Part shown: piece after piece, positions 1 through 8,896 of the stretch | Layout: each line of letters opens with the position of its first letter | Numbering within the stretch: position 1 is the stretch's first letter | DNA from: an uncultured Mediterraneibacter sp. | Lineage (GTDB): Bacteria > Bacillota > Clostridia > Lachnospirales > Lachnospiraceae | Length of the DNA stretch: 48,698 nucleotides | Assembly (NCBI RefSeq): GCF_934309415.1 | Contig: NZ_CAKRDI010000022.1 | Location: 1 to 48,698 of the forward strand | Direction of reading: 5' to 3' | The notes under the pieces: generated by a model | Databases searched by the model: none | The model's input: the letters and a program-made list of their open reading frames with translations, nothing else | What the model was told of the DNA's origin: nothing | Made by a program: the position numbers and the translations under genes

Positions 1-76
1 CTCTGCTCTGCTCTGCTCTGCTCTGCTCTGCTCTGCTCTGCTCTGCTCTGCTCTGCTCTGCTCTGCTCTGCTCTGC
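1..76. repeat. (CTCTG)15 pentanucleotide tandem repeat
   Basis: Fifteen perfect copies of CTCTG (CAGAG on the minus strand) occupy 1-75, plus one extra C at 76. The array begins at the window edge, so its true length is unknown. It lies inside the reading frame that starts at 129 on the minus strand. The unit is 5 bp, so gain or loss of one unit shifts the frame. No frame of the repeat contains a stop codon. Confidence 0.97.
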
Positions 77-129
77 AAATTATCCTTTCCACCATTCTTC
101 ATGTCAACCTCGACTTTCAATACATTCAT
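1..129 (-). CDS. 5' end of an unidentified, probably phase-variable gene (runs off the window)
   Basis: An ATG at 129-127 overlaps the wzx stop codon as TAATG, a typical coupled start. The frame reads MNVLKVEVDMKNGGKDNL and then enters the CAGAG array, which is translated as repeated Gln-Ser-Arg-Ala-Glu. It is still open at the window edge. A second ATG at 95, one frame over, also reads through the repeat, so repeat-length changes could switch between start codons as well as on and off. The product cannot be identified because the functional part lies outside the window. Its position as the gene after wzx suggests another polysaccharide enzyme, but that is inference. Confidence 0.55.
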   Translation of the reverse strand, partial: MNVLKVEVDMKNGGKDNLQSRAEQSRAEQSRAEQSRAEQSRAE

Positions 130-1460
130 TATTTTCTCTTTAACAATTTTCTTATTCCTTGCTTCACCATAAATATCTCTTCTTTATTAAGCACATCTCT
201 TAATAAAGCCCCTTGGATAATCGAAGTTGAAATTTCTCTTGTATCCTTATATATGTATGGCACAATAATCTGAATAACAATATGTGTAATCAGTGTTGCT
301 ATCGCTGCACCATTAATTCCCATAACTGGAATCAAGATAAAATTTAATATCACATCTGTTATCAAGCCTACTATACAAAAAAGATTAATATACTTATTTT
401 TTTCATCATTTGCAAGATAAACCTGATTTAATGTTGACATCGTAGACAAGCCATAATACCATACTACAATTTTTAATGCTGCCGTTCCTGCCAAATAATC
501 TTTTCCATATAATAATAGAATTACCCAATGTGCAAAGACACCTACAAAAATAGAATAAGCTGCGTTCAGCCAAAAAAGAACCGCATATGATTGTCTTAAT
601 CTACGTAAATAAAGCGTTCGATCTTTTCCTGCTGCCTCATAAAGGACCGGAGAAATTGACTGAATTAACGCTGTCGGTATCATGCTCCATAACGTAGAGA
701 TTGTCAATGCTGCTGAATAATAACCTACAGAAGTTTTATCCAGCATATTTCCAAGCATAATACGATCTACTTGTGCATAAAGAATTGTAATTAATCCAGC
801 TATTAAATAGTGATATGATTGCTTCAATAATCTTTTTCCTATATTCCAATTAAATTTAGGACGAAATCCTTCGATTTTCACATAAAAAATCATAAGAAAA
901 ATCGTTAAAAATATCATATCCGTAGAAGTGGCAAATGCAAACCAAACAATATCTGCTCCTGTAGCTAATAGATAAATTCTATATAAACTCATTCCGATAT
1001 ATGCCAATACACCTGCTATGCTACTCCACTTAGAAAGTAATTTAGCTTGAAAATAATAATTAATTGTATCAAAAGAACTAAACAATATTGATAATGATTC
1101 CAAGAATGCAATCTGAACAATCATCGAATCATTTCGGTTAGTTATAAACATTAATGTAATTATACTGATTGTTGATAAAATCGCTGTCCCAAATCGTAAC
1201 CATATTGAAGTCCAAACCACTTCATTATTATCATATTTATTAGTTGAAATTTCTTTTATTACAATAACTGCCAATCCCAATGATGCAATTGATGAAAAAA
1301 AACTTACAAAAGCAGCCACATAATTTATTGTTCCAAAATTTGATGGTCCCAAGTATCTAGCCGTAGCTAAAGAAACTACAAACTGCAAAATCATATTGAC
1401 AATTTTACCACCCATCAGCCAACCTATGTTACTAATAAATCGTTTAGAACTGCTCTTCAT
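129..1460 (-). CDS. wzx: Wzx-type oligosaccharide flippase
   Basis: Predicted integral membrane protein of 443 residues with about a dozen hydrophobic segments. It has the N-terminal pattern of the polysaccharide-biosynthesis/MOP exporter family (SNIGWLMGGKIVNMILQF, then ATARYLGPSNFGTINY). The family flips undecaprenyl-linked repeat units across the cytoplasmic membrane. The start is set at the ATG at 1460 because a GAGAGG ribosome site lies about 8 nt upstream. An in-frame ATG at 1481 would overlap the preceding fucosyltransferase and has no better site. It lies 13 bp after the fucosyltransferase stop in a tightly packed operon that also encodes a Wzy-like polymerase, pointing to the Wzx/Wzy route. 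The exact glycan is inferred only from neighbours. Confidence 0.9.
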   Translation of the reverse strand: MKSSSKRFISNIGWLMGGKIVNMILQFVVSLATARYLGPSNFGTINYVAAFVSFFSSIASLGLAVIVIKEISTNKYDNNEVVWTSIWLRFGTAILSTISIITLMFITNRNDSMIVQIAFLESLSILFSSFDTINYYFQAKLLSKWSSIAGVLAYIGMSLYRIYLLATGADIVWFAFATSTDMIFLTIFLMIFYVKIEGFRPKFNWNIGKRLLKQSYHYLIAGLITILYAQVDRIMLGNMLDKTSVGYYSAALTISTLWSMIPTALIQSISPVLYEAAGKDRTLYLRRLRQSYAVLFWLNAAYSIFVGVFAHWVILLLYGKDYLAGTAALKIVVWYYGLSTMSTLNQVYLANDEKNKYINLFCIVGLITDVILNFILIPVMGINGAAIATLITHIVIQIIVPYIYKDTREISTSIIQGALLRDVLNKEEIFMVKQGIRKLLKRK

Positions 1461-1473
1461 AGTATATCCCTCT

Positions 1474-2343
1474 CTATGCATAATTTGATTTGATCTTCAT
1501 CCAATTTTCCGGATAAAAATCTCCCGTCCATTCATCAATTTCTGGACAAATAACTACTTTTTCTTCATTTTCATTCAGCCACGCAGCCCACCAACTAAAA
1601 GAACTATTTGATATAATTTGATGCATGCATTCTTTCATTAGCATAAAATCTTCTATCGTTGAATTTTCTTTATTCGGATTATTTATCACATTCATATTAA
1701 TATACTTTGAAGAAAACTCTTTTGCAAATTCTATATCATCTGAAAAAAGAAAAAAAGTTACATCATTTCCGAGATTAGATATCATATTTTGTATCGCTTC
1801 TTCATAAAACCTGATATCCATATTGCATCCGATTGAGACATAGTCTCCGCGTCTAATATGAATTGCAACACTCTTATTACAATTTCTAATTTTTCTTACG
1901 GTTTCTTCATAATACTTGCTCGTTTCTCCTTGAAATACAAACAGTTTTATTATTTCTTTTCTATATTTTTTAAAATATTTCTCACTTTGCCAATATCCAT
2001 CCATATAAATGCTACATTCTTTATTTGAAAACACATTATCCTGATAGAGATAAGGCTTCTTTTCTTTTATTACAACTGGGAAAAAACCTATTTCTTTTAC
2101 CAATTTACACCTGTTAATAATCAAACGTCCCATTAAATTATCTTTCTTCTTAAACGTAATTCTACGCTGATATTGGATATTTAATTTCATAAGATCTGTT
2201 TTTCTAAAAGAGTCATTATCTTGTTGTGACGTGTCAATAACTAAATTTCTATTACTCTCCCTCGCAACTGCATATCCACAAGCATAACAAAATAACTGGT
2301 TTCCAAATCCCCCCATTATCTTCATCACAACTGTATTTTTCAC
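1474..2343 (-). CDS. GT11 family alpha-1,2-fucosyltransferase
   Basis: About 289 residues, a normal length for GT11. Three family motifs are visible: GGFGNQLFCYA near the N terminus, HIRRGDY at about 163-169 (GDP-fucose binding), and NSSFSWWAAWLN near 247. GT11 enzymes transfer L-fucose from GDP-L-fucose, usually in alpha-1,2 linkage. The gmd and fcl genes in the same window supply that donor. The GTG at 2343 forms a GTGA overlap with the upstream stop and has GGAGG 9 nt before it. A TTG at 2346 is the alternative start. The acceptor sugar is unknown. Confidence 0.9.
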   Translation of the reverse strand: MKNTVVMKIMGGFGNQLFCYACGYAVARESNRNLVIDTSQQDNDSFRKTDLMKLNIQYQRRITFKKKDNLMGRLIINRCKLVKEIGFFPVVIKEKKPYLYQDNVFSNKECSIYMDGYWQSEKYFKKYRKEIIKLFVFQGETSKYYEETVRKIRNCNKSVAIHIRRGDYVSIGCNMDIRFYEEAIQNMISNLGNDVTFFLFSDDIEFAKEFSSKYINMNVINNPNKENSTIEDFMLMKECMHQIISNSSFSWWAAWLNENEEKVVICPEIDEWTGDFYPENWMKIKSNYA

Positions 2344-3332
2344 CAATAACAGCCTCCTTCAACTTGATTTGCCACTTTCGGCCTATCTTTATCGCTCGGT
2401 CTAACCCACGCATCATTATATAACTTTGATACAATGGGATCTGAATCCCATCGTTTTCCTTTTATTCCAAATAAAATTTGTAATACACCACCCATATGTA
2501 TTGCTTGCTTTCCATATTCTTTCAATTGAGCTGCTAAAGGCATACCATATGCGCCACACCCAATCAAAGCTATATCAAAATCAATCTTTAATGCCTCATC
2601 TATCATCCAGTCTAATGCATTAAACCATGTATCGAAGAATTCACATTTACCTCCCATGGATTGAACTGCCTTTACTGTATACAATTGAAACTTTGGCAAT
2701 ATATTAGGATCACTAAACAACAAACATCTTTTTTTATACTGCTGTTCAATTGTTTCCGCATATGGATGAATCACCAAAACTTTCTTTCCCTCAAGAGCTT
2801 TCGTCCAAGGTTTCTTTGAAAACCATGGCTCCAAATAACGTAATGGAATTAAATCCACGCATGAACTCATTAAATGTTTAATATAATATTCCTCACGAAA
2901 TATATTCCAAAACGCCAAAACATCTATATTATGACTTGCACTTTTTAAAATCTTTGTGAACTTACGAGCCATTTCAATATCATTAGGAAAAAATCCTGCA
3001 TTAACTGTTAACGTCTGCATCGCTATATCATATCTTGATTTATAGTTTAAATCAAAAATTTCCATATTATATAATTCTGTAGAACCATATCGCGCAACCA
3101 TCAATGGTTTTCCCTCAAGAATTTTCTGATAAATTACTTCATTTGCACCATCAGCTGTTGCTGTTTTCCTACCGCAATATTGCCGTGGGATACAAAAGTA
3201 GTCACTATAAGTATGTTCATCGTATCGGATAATATATTTTCTAATAGACTTTGTTTTAAGCAAATTTCCATAATAAATTAAACAATTTTTAATCTCTTTA
3301 ATTTTTTCTACCAAACTACGCCCTACCTCCAT
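2340..3332 (-). CDS. Putative GT-D-fold-like glycosyltransferase
   Basis: A soluble protein of up to 330 residues lodged between polysaccharide genes. It has a central VARYGSTELYNME stretch that resembles the RFGDGE motif of GT-D (DUF1792-type) transferases, and a C-terminal IGCGAYGMPLA followed by HMGGVLQILFGIKGKRWD. I infer a glycosyltransferase on this likeness and the context; the fold is not proven. The ATG at 3332 overlaps the acyltransferase by 17 bp, and its GGAGG lies immediately after it. A TTG at 3314, placed about 11 nt after GGAGG, is a credible alternative start. It overlaps the next gene by 4 bp, so translation is coupled. Sialyl- or pyruvyl-transferase-like roles cannot be excluded. 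Confidence 0.55.
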   Translation of the reverse strand: MEVGRSLVEKIKEIKNCLIYYGNLLKTKSIRKYIIRYDEHTYSDYFCIPRQYCGRKTATADGANEVIYQKILEGKPLMVARYGSTELYNMEIFDLNYKSRYDIAMQTLTVNAGFFPNDIEMARKFTKILKSASHNIDVLAFWNIFREEYYIKHLMSSCVDLIPLRYLEPWFSKKPWTKALEGKKVLVIHPYAETIEQQYKKRCLLFSDPNILPKFQLYTVKAVQSMGGKCEFFDTWFNALDWMIDEALKIDFDIALIGCGAYGMPLAAQLKEYGKQAIHMGGVLQILFGIKGKRWDSDPIVSKLYNDAWVRPSDKDRPKVANQVEGGCYW

Positions 3333-4377
3333 TGATAATATTCCATATTTTTCTAAAATACTTTCTCAATAATATGGATAATACAAAAATTATTAAATAA
3401 GTAAATATTACACCTCCAAATGTATTTATAATAGCAAATACATCTCCTCTATTTGGCAATACAATTGCAAAAATTTTATTAATACACTTTTGTAATTCAC
3501 TATGCATCATATATGCAAAAAAAGTTATCAAAGCACAATTTGGAACTGGAAATTGCCGTAAAGCATCACAACATATCCACACACATAACAGTTCTGTTGT
3601 TCTTAAAAACATCAATGCTATTTTAAATTCACGCGGTGTAATACCTATTATGCCAACAACAATAAGAAGCATTACCATCGCTATATATGTTTGCCTTTTT
3701 GAAAATTTAATATTAATCCATGCAAAATGATACATCGCAATATAAGCCCCTAACACATAAAAGAATATACTATTGTATTGTCCCAAATATCCAACTAACC
3801 ATCCCTCAGGATAATTTAAGCATGATAGTGCTGTGCAAATAATAAATACTATTATCCATGTCTTTTTACTTAACCGAGCAATAACCGGAAAGAAAAACAC
3901 ATAGATTATCAAACAAAATATATACCATGCTACTCCATTAAACTTAAACAATAATATACCATCCAAAACATCTGAGACGCTATAATTAAATCGAATCGCA
4001 GAATTGATATGATTATTAATAAATGGTATTGATTGTTCCAAAATCGTAAGCAACATTCCCCAAATGTTAAAGATATAAAATGGAATCAGTAAACTCTTGA
4101 GTCTTGACTTTAATTTTCTTTCATATTGTTGAGAAATCATTTCTTTACTATTTGCCACATCTTTGTACATTAAAAAACCACTCAACATAAAAAACATTGG
4201 TACTCCTGCCTCTGGGAAATATAATGTAATATAATCCAAAATTTTTTTACAGGCAGAAGACACCACAAAATATTTATACTTAGTTGAATGTAACATTATA
4301 ATCATAATGCATCCAATAAAATTGACCCACTTTATTTTATTACTCGTATTTTTCTCTATCTTTTGATCCATATTCAT
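3316..4377 (-). CDS. Membrane acyltransferase (acyltransferase-3 family)
   Basis: 353 residues with about ten membrane segments. The N-terminal WVNFIGCIMIIMLHS followed by GVPMFFMLSGFLMYKD is the signature of acyltransferase-3 proteins (OafA/WecH-like), where the His in the first helix is part of the active site. These enzymes usually transfer acetyl or succinyl groups to sugar hydroxyls of surface glycans at the cytoplasmic membrane. It starts inside the 3' end of the wzy-like gene (38-bp overlap), showing a compact operon. Together with the hexapeptide acetyltransferase at 7288-7863 it suggests that the polymer carries acyl substituents. The acyl donor and target sugar cannot be read from sequence. 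Confidence 0.85.
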   Translation of the reverse strand: MNMDQKIEKNTSNKIKWVNFIGCIMIIMLHSTKYKYFVVSSACKKILDYITLYFPEAGVPMFFMLSGFLMYKDVANSKEMISQQYERKLKSRLKSLLIPFYIFNIWGMLLTILEQSIPFINNHINSAIRFNYSVSDVLDGILLFKFNGVAWYIFCLIIYVFFFPVIARLSKKTWIIVFIICTALSCLNYPEGWLVGYLGQYNSIFFYVLGAYIAMYHFAWINIKFSKRQTYIAMVMLLIVVGIIGITPREFKIALMFLRTTELLCVWICCDALRQFPVPNCALITFFAYMMHSELQKCINKIFAIVLPNRGDVFAIINTFGGVIFTYLIIFVLSILLRKYFRKIWNIINGGRA

Positions 4378-5491
4378 TATTTTTATAACCTATTGAAATA
4401 TATCTATCAAAAATGCCCAACACCAAAAACATAATAGCAATCGGTTCAATTTCTGTCATCATATCTATTCCTATCCCCATCAACGCTGCCTTCATGATAG
4501 AAACACCTTTACTTTTTGCTAAGTCATTTTCCAATTTACGTTCTTTCATTCCTATATATACATACATCGTATAAAATAAAACTAATAATAGTAAGCCCCC
4601 ATTTATAAGTAATTGCAAAATTTGATTATGTGCAACATATTGCAAATGTGCCAGTTCTCCATAACCATATCCCAACACAGGTGAACGCCAAAACTTACTA
4701 ATCGCTGCAGCCCATATATATGTTCTTCCCGTCAATGTTGCATCTTTACCCAAAAAATCAAGTACACTTTGAAATATAGGTGAAACTCCTGCTAGAACCA
4801 ATATAATTGAAGCTAAATTTGTCCCAATATTAGTAATAAAATATGGAATTCTTCTTTTTTTTCCTTTTTGACTCCACATATAAATTATAAGGAACAAGAA
4901 CCATGCAATCATACCAGTTCCTGACCATACAAGCACTTCTGAAACAGAACATACAAGACATAAATAAATAATTCTTCCACGTACATTTATCTGATATAAC
5001 TCACTGTACAACACAGTTAATACAATTGTTATGATATAATAGATTGTAATTCCATTTGAATCAATGATAAATACACTATCATCTGCCTCTAGCCCCTTAA
5101 TAAATACACCAATTAAAAGACTCAGGAAATTTATACTACACAGGAGTCCAAAATATTTATATCCAATCTTAACAATTTGTCTAAAACTTATAATCTCACA
5201 TGTTAATAAAATTGGCATGCCTAAGTTGTTAAATATTTCAACTACACACCTGTAAATCTGTTTATTCCCCAAAAATGTTGAGATAAATAAACTCAAATTG
5301 AAAATAAACATAAGCATAAATAATGAAGAAATATTTCTTTTTTTGATCAATATCATTAACAAATACGTAAAGCCTATCATCTGAATTATATTACACAGTA
5401 ATTTAATCACAGAATATGCCATCAACATGTTGGGCGGATACGATGCAAATATAAATAGAAATAACAAGATATCTGTTTTTCTTATTTTCAT
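4340..5491 (-). CDS. wzy: Wzy-like polysaccharide polymerase (O-antigen ligase family)
   Basis: 383 residues, almost entirely hydrophobic, with ten or more membrane segments. In the C-terminal half, GRTYIWAAAISKFWRSPVLG is followed by AHNQILQLLINGGLLLL, matching the long periplasmic loop and the HNxxLQ motif of the O-antigen ligase/polymerase superfamily. The start has GGGAGAG about 8 nt upstream. In a Gram-positive cluster with a Wzx flippase the likely role is polymerisation of lipid-linked repeat units outside the membrane. Ligase and polymerase members are hard to separate by sequence, so the Wzy call leans on context. Confidence 0.85.
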   Translation of the reverse strand: MKIRKTDILLFLFIFASYPPNMLMAYSVIKLLCNIIQMIGFTYLLMILIKKRNISSLFMLMFIFNLSLFISTFLGNKQIYRCVVEIFNNLGMPILLTCEIISFRQIVKIGYKYFGLLCSINFLSLLIGVFIKGLEADDSVFIIDSNGITIYYIITIVLTVLYSELYQINVRGRIIYLCLVCSVSEVLVWSGTGMIAWFLFLIIYMWSQKGKKRRIPYFITNIGTNLASIILVLAGVSPIFQSVLDFLGKDATLTGRTYIWAAAISKFWRSPVLGYGYGELAHLQYVAHNQILQLLINGGLLLLVLFYTMYVYIGMKERKLENDLAKSKGVSIMKAALMGIGIDMMTEIEPIAIMFLVLGIFDRYISIGYKNNEYGSKDREKYE

Positions 5492-5511
5492 GTATTATCT
5501 CTCCCAATATT

Positions 5512-6438
5512 TCATTTTCCCTTAAACATATCATAAAATCTATTTCTAATACTTCCAATTTTAAGAGCTGAAGCAATAAATCCTCTCACGTCTCTTTTAG
5601 ATTCAACAATATCCCATTCATCTAAAAAACAATTCTTTTGTTCTGACCATGGACCTGTAAAGTAATGTGAAGGTCTAATCACATATAAGTTTTTTTTAGG
5701 GTTTAGCAATGCCCCCATCATTGAAAAAGTACTATTAGCTATTATTTGTGCATCACATTTTGTCATACAGCACATATCTTCAACCAATGATCCCCTCACT
5801 AAAACACTATCAAACTGCTTTATAAATTTGTCTACAGTCTTGTTCTTTTTATCACAGAAAACAATAAATTTTACTTTTCCATATTTATTTATCATTCTTT
5901 TTGCTGCATTCGTCCAGTAATCTGCTGCCATCAAAAAGCCTAGCAATAAATAATTTTCGCCCACTCTAAAATGAACAGATACAACCGTTGCATTGGGATT
6001 TTTTTTTCGAATATTATTGATAATATTCTCTGATTTTTCGTCAATTTCTTTTGGAAATTGAAACCATTTCCGTACTTCATCAATCCTATGATAAAAATAC
6101 TTCGGGCAGATAAAATGACCTTTCATATACGTATTATCTTCAATTTCTTCTGCCTCTTTATAATAAAAACTATCATATTTTTTTATGTACTCAAATTCCT
6201 CGTGTTCCGTAAATTCCGTCGTATTAATAACTTTCAATTCTTCTTCTTTTGGAATATTAAAAATTGTGTCAAAATCTCGACCATATTTTTTATCTACAGA
6301 ACTATATGAACTTTCTGAAGCTGAACAATGTTCGTGAATATATTTAAATTCAAAACCCTTATCTTTAGCAATTGATTTAACAGATGCGTATGCAAACATT
6401 TGATTTGCCAATAAACTTGTAATTCTTGCAACAACCAT
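5512..6438 (-). CDS. Divergent GT11-like (fucosyltransferase-related) glycosyltransferase
   Basis: 308 residues. The architecture follows GT11: an N-terminal LLANQMFAYASVKSIA in place of GGLGNQMFQYA, a central VSVHFRVGENYLL in place of HIRRGDY, and a C-terminal IIANSTFSMMGALLNP in place of the NSSFSWW motif. The second Arg and the Asp of RRGDY are replaced, so donor handling could differ from the canonical enzyme at 1474-2343. A fucosyltransferase is likely given the GDP-fucose genes nearby, but another donor is possible. It lies between a GT2-like transferase and the polymerase with short gaps, and an AGGAGA site precedes the start. Confidence 0.65.
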   Translation of the reverse strand: MVVARITSLLANQMFAYASVKSIAKDKGFEFKYIHEHCSASESSYSSVDKKYGRDFDTIFNIPKEEELKVINTTEFTEHEEFEYIKKYDSFYYKEAEEIEDNTYMKGHFICPKYFYHRIDEVRKWFQFPKEIDEKSENIINNIRKKNPNATVVSVHFRVGENYLLLGFLMAADYWTNAAKRMINKYGKVKFIVFCDKKNKTVDKFIKQFDSVLVRGSLVEDMCCMTKCDAQIIANSTFSMMGALLNPKKNLYVIRPSHYFTGPWSEQKNCFLDEWDIVESKRDVRGFIASALKIGSIRNRFYDMFKGK

Positions 6439-6452
6439 TTATATTTCTCCTA

Positions 6453-7271
6453 TTATTTACCTAACAATATTCTTACATATGGGGATAAACTATACACAAT
6501 TGCAGTTAAAAAATTATAATTTTTTAACAAATAATGAAACCATGCTTTATTGGGAGTTCCTTTTTCATTATTTTTTATTGCAAAACGTCTTCTTCTAGAA
6601 AGAGACTTATCTCTCCAGCTTCCATGTTCAGTTGTTTCATCACATATTCCACAAAAAAAATTGGAAACATACAATTTTATTCCTTTTCTAGAAGCATTAA
6701 ATCCATAATCATAATCTCCCATCCCATGAACATAAACTGGATCAATATTATCCAATTTCAAAAAAGTATTAAATTCAATAAGTACACAATTTGCATTAAA
6801 TGTGTCGCAAGTTATAAGCTTACTTTCGTCACTATATACAATTTCACACTTAGGAATCCATTTTGAGAGTTTATTCACTCCCGCATATGTAAGTTTTCCG
6901 TCTGATCCGCAAGTTGCTCCAACCAAAATCCTGTATTCAGGCTTAAATAATTTAAGCATTCTTTCTATTGCATTATCAAAAAAAGTAACATCATCGTTAA
7001 AAAACATACAATAGTCATAATTCTTTCTTTTTTTTGCTTTATCAATCGCCATTCTCATACCACCGGAATAAAACAAGTTTCCATTCCCTTCAATAATAGT
7101 AACCTGCTCAAATTCTTCTAACATTAATTTCGTTCCATCAGTACTTCCGTCATCTACGATTATAAAATCAAACTGAATATTGGGATTACCTTTAATTAAC
7201 GTCTCTAAACATTTTTGAGTTTTCTCACACCGATTGTGGCACGTTGCTAATGCTAAAATTTTCTTATCCAC
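6453..7271 (-). CDS. GT2 family glycosyltransferase (rhamnosyltransferase-like)
   Basis: About 272 residues when started at the GTG at 7271, which has AGAAGGAAG 9 nt upstream. The in-frame ATG at 7328 would overlap the acetyltransferase by 41 bp. The protein opens with ILALATCHNR and has FIIVDDGSTDGT (nucleotide-sugar binding), EGNGNLFYSGGMRMAI, and FFNDDVTF carrying the DxD-like metal site. This combination is typical of GT2 enzymes of the WbbL/rhamnosyltransferase group that build surface polysaccharide repeats. The sugar transferred is not determined, since no dTDP-rhamnose genes are in the window. Confidence 0.85.
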   Translation of the reverse strand: MDKKILALATCHNRCEKTQKCLETLIKGNPNIQFDFIIVDDGSTDGTKLMLEEFEQVTIIEGNGNLFYSGGMRMAIDKAKKRKNYDYCMFFNDDVTFFDNAIERMLKLFKPEYRILVGATCGSDGKLTYAGVNKLSKWIPKCEIVYSDESKLITCDTFNANCVLIEFNTFLKLDNIDPVYVHGMGDYDYGFNASRKGIKLYVSNFFCGICDETTEHGSWRDKSLSRRRRFAIKNNEKGTPNKAWFHYLLKNYNFLTAIVYSLSPYVRILLGK

Positions 7272-7287
7272 TATTTTCAACTTCCTT

Positions 7288-7863
7288 CTATCTAATTTTT
7301 CTTGCTGGATTTCCAGCCCATACTTCATCTTGCGGAATATCCTTGGTTACCACAGATCCAGCTCCAATAATAGCTCTTTTTCCAATACGTACTCCTTTCA
7401 AAACTATACAATTCGCTCCTATAAATACCCCATCACCAATGTTTACTGGGGATGTTATTCCTCCACCTTCTGAATTACGTTTGTAATAATCAAGCCAATG
7501 AAAATCTGTGTCGTAAATTTTACTCCCCCCACCAATAAGTACATTTTCTCCGATAGTAATATTTTCTTTCGCACATATAGCACAATTAGATATTCCTGTA
7601 TTATTTCCTATCTGTATTTTTGCACCTTTGCCTGCATAAAGAATCGTTCTTGTATCTCCACCTATTGGATTACTTTTTAAACTTGAATTGATAACTACAT
7701 TATTTCCTAATACTATCAAATTCTCTTCAGACGCTACACAATATATTCTGCCATTTATATTTACATTATTCCCAACCTTTACTTTACGGTAATAGAAAAC
7801 GAATTTATTATATAAATCATTGGGGATTTTCCTCACTTTTATTAAAATGGATTTAATATTCAT
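7288..7863 (-). CDS. Hexapeptide-repeat acetyltransferase (left-handed beta-helix)
   Basis: 191 residues with repeated isoleucine/valine-glycine hexapeptides (IGNNTGISNCAI, IGENVLIGGG, IGDGVFIGANCIVLKGVRIG). It ends in the family tail GAGSVVTKDIPQDEVWAGNPA, which contains the acetyl-CoA binding loop. It belongs to the WbbJ/LacA/CysE group of trimeric O- or N-acetyltransferases. In this setting it probably acetylates a sugar of the repeat unit in the cytoplasm. The start overlaps the upstream transferase gene by 11 bp. The precise acceptor is unknown. Confidence 0.9.
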   Translation of the reverse strand: MNIKSILIKVRKIPNDLYNKFVFYYRKVKVGNNVNINGRIYCVASEENLIVLGNNVVINSSLKSNPIGGDTRTILYAGKGAKIQIGNNTGISNCAICAKENITIGENVLIGGGSKIYDTDFHWLDYYKRNSEGGGITSPVNIGDGVFIGANCIVLKGVRIGKRAIIGAGSVVTKDIPQDEVWAGNPARKIR

Positions 7864-8884
7864 ATTCTTTCTTCCTTTTTAAATAATTACTAATCTTAAC
7901 TCCCAATTCATAAAAAGCTTTCTTTTTATTCCCTTTTAAGATTTTATATACAAAGCTTTCAAGTGTACGATAAATTTTAATAAAAGTACTATTCCATCCA
8001 TACACTTTATAAGAACGATCCTGATAAGTATAATCTTCGATCACATATTTAGGATGTTTCAAATCTGTCTGTATTTCATATGTTTCCAGCATAAATAGTT
8101 TTCTATATCCTTTAGGTAGAGTATCTAACTCGCTCTGTGTATGTGTTGCATCTCCGGTTAATCCAACATTCAATACCATATTCTTTTTAGGTACTATAGT
8201 AAGACCCGAATTTAAATATTGATTCAAAATCATGATTGTTTCAAAATGAGGGATTTTAGATTTTTTATGTACAAAACAGCTATTCATAAAATCGTTTGCA
8301 AAATTATTTTTCTTAATTTTTCCATTTATGAGTTTCCGAGTATACTCTTCATCAAGTACTGCATATTCTTCATCCCATGTATTTATAACTCGTCTCCAAG
8401 AAGCCCAACATCCAACGGTAAATGTTGTACTTGTAAAGAAGTAATCATATGGACAATACTCTGTAATTGCATCAACGTTTAATCCTGTGATAAGCATAAC
8501 TCGTTGATCATTTTCATATTTATCCAATAATTCTTTACAGAAAGAGAAAAAAGAAACTGATGGAATGTCATCATCCTCTATTACAATGCACTTCTCTGTA
8601 TATGAAAAAGCCCATGTTTGAGCAAGATATCCAGATGGATCACACCCCATATTCTTTTCTTGATATAATCTATGTACTTCACATTCCCAGTCAACTTGGT
8701 CGGCAATCGCCCTACATTTTTCTATATTAATAATGTCGTCGTCCCGTCCTGCTCTAGGACCATCCTGATATAAAAATAATCGACTTGGTCTCGCTTTTCT
8801 TACTTGTTCAAAAACTTTCTGAAATTGTTCATGTCTAGTAAAAAAAACAAGCAATACCGAAACATCAACTAATGCTTCTTTCAT
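7853..8884 (-). CDS. GT-A type glycosyltransferase with EDDD motif
   Basis: 343 residues. The N terminus VSVLLVFFTRHEQFQKVFEQ is followed by RLFLYQDGPR and then CIVIEDDDIPS at about residue 110, the metal-binding acidic cluster. TVGCWASWRRV in the middle resembles the GnT-I/'hemolysin activation' type of glycosyltransferases found in exopolysaccharide clusters. It probably adds one sugar of the repeat unit on the cytoplasmic face. GGGAGGAAAAA precedes the ATG. Donor and linkage cannot be inferred. Confidence 0.75.
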   Translation of the reverse strand: MKEALVDVSVLLVFFTRHEQFQKVFEQVRKARPSRLFLYQDGPRAGRDDDIINIEKCRAIADQVDWECEVHRLYQEKNMGCDPSGYLAQTWAFSYTEKCIVIEDDDIPSVSFFSFCKELLDKYENDQRVMLITGLNVDAITEYCPYDYFFTSTTFTVGCWASWRRVINTWDEEYAVLDEEYTRKLINGKIKKNNFANDFMNSCFVHKKSKIPHFETIMILNQYLNSGLTIVPKKNMVLNVGLTGDATHTQSELDTLPKGYRKLFMLETYEIQTDLKHPKYVIEDYTYQDRSYKVYGWNSTFIKIYRTLESFVYKILKGNKKKAFYELGVKISNYLKRKKEYEY

Positions 8885-8896
8885 TTTTTCCTCCCA

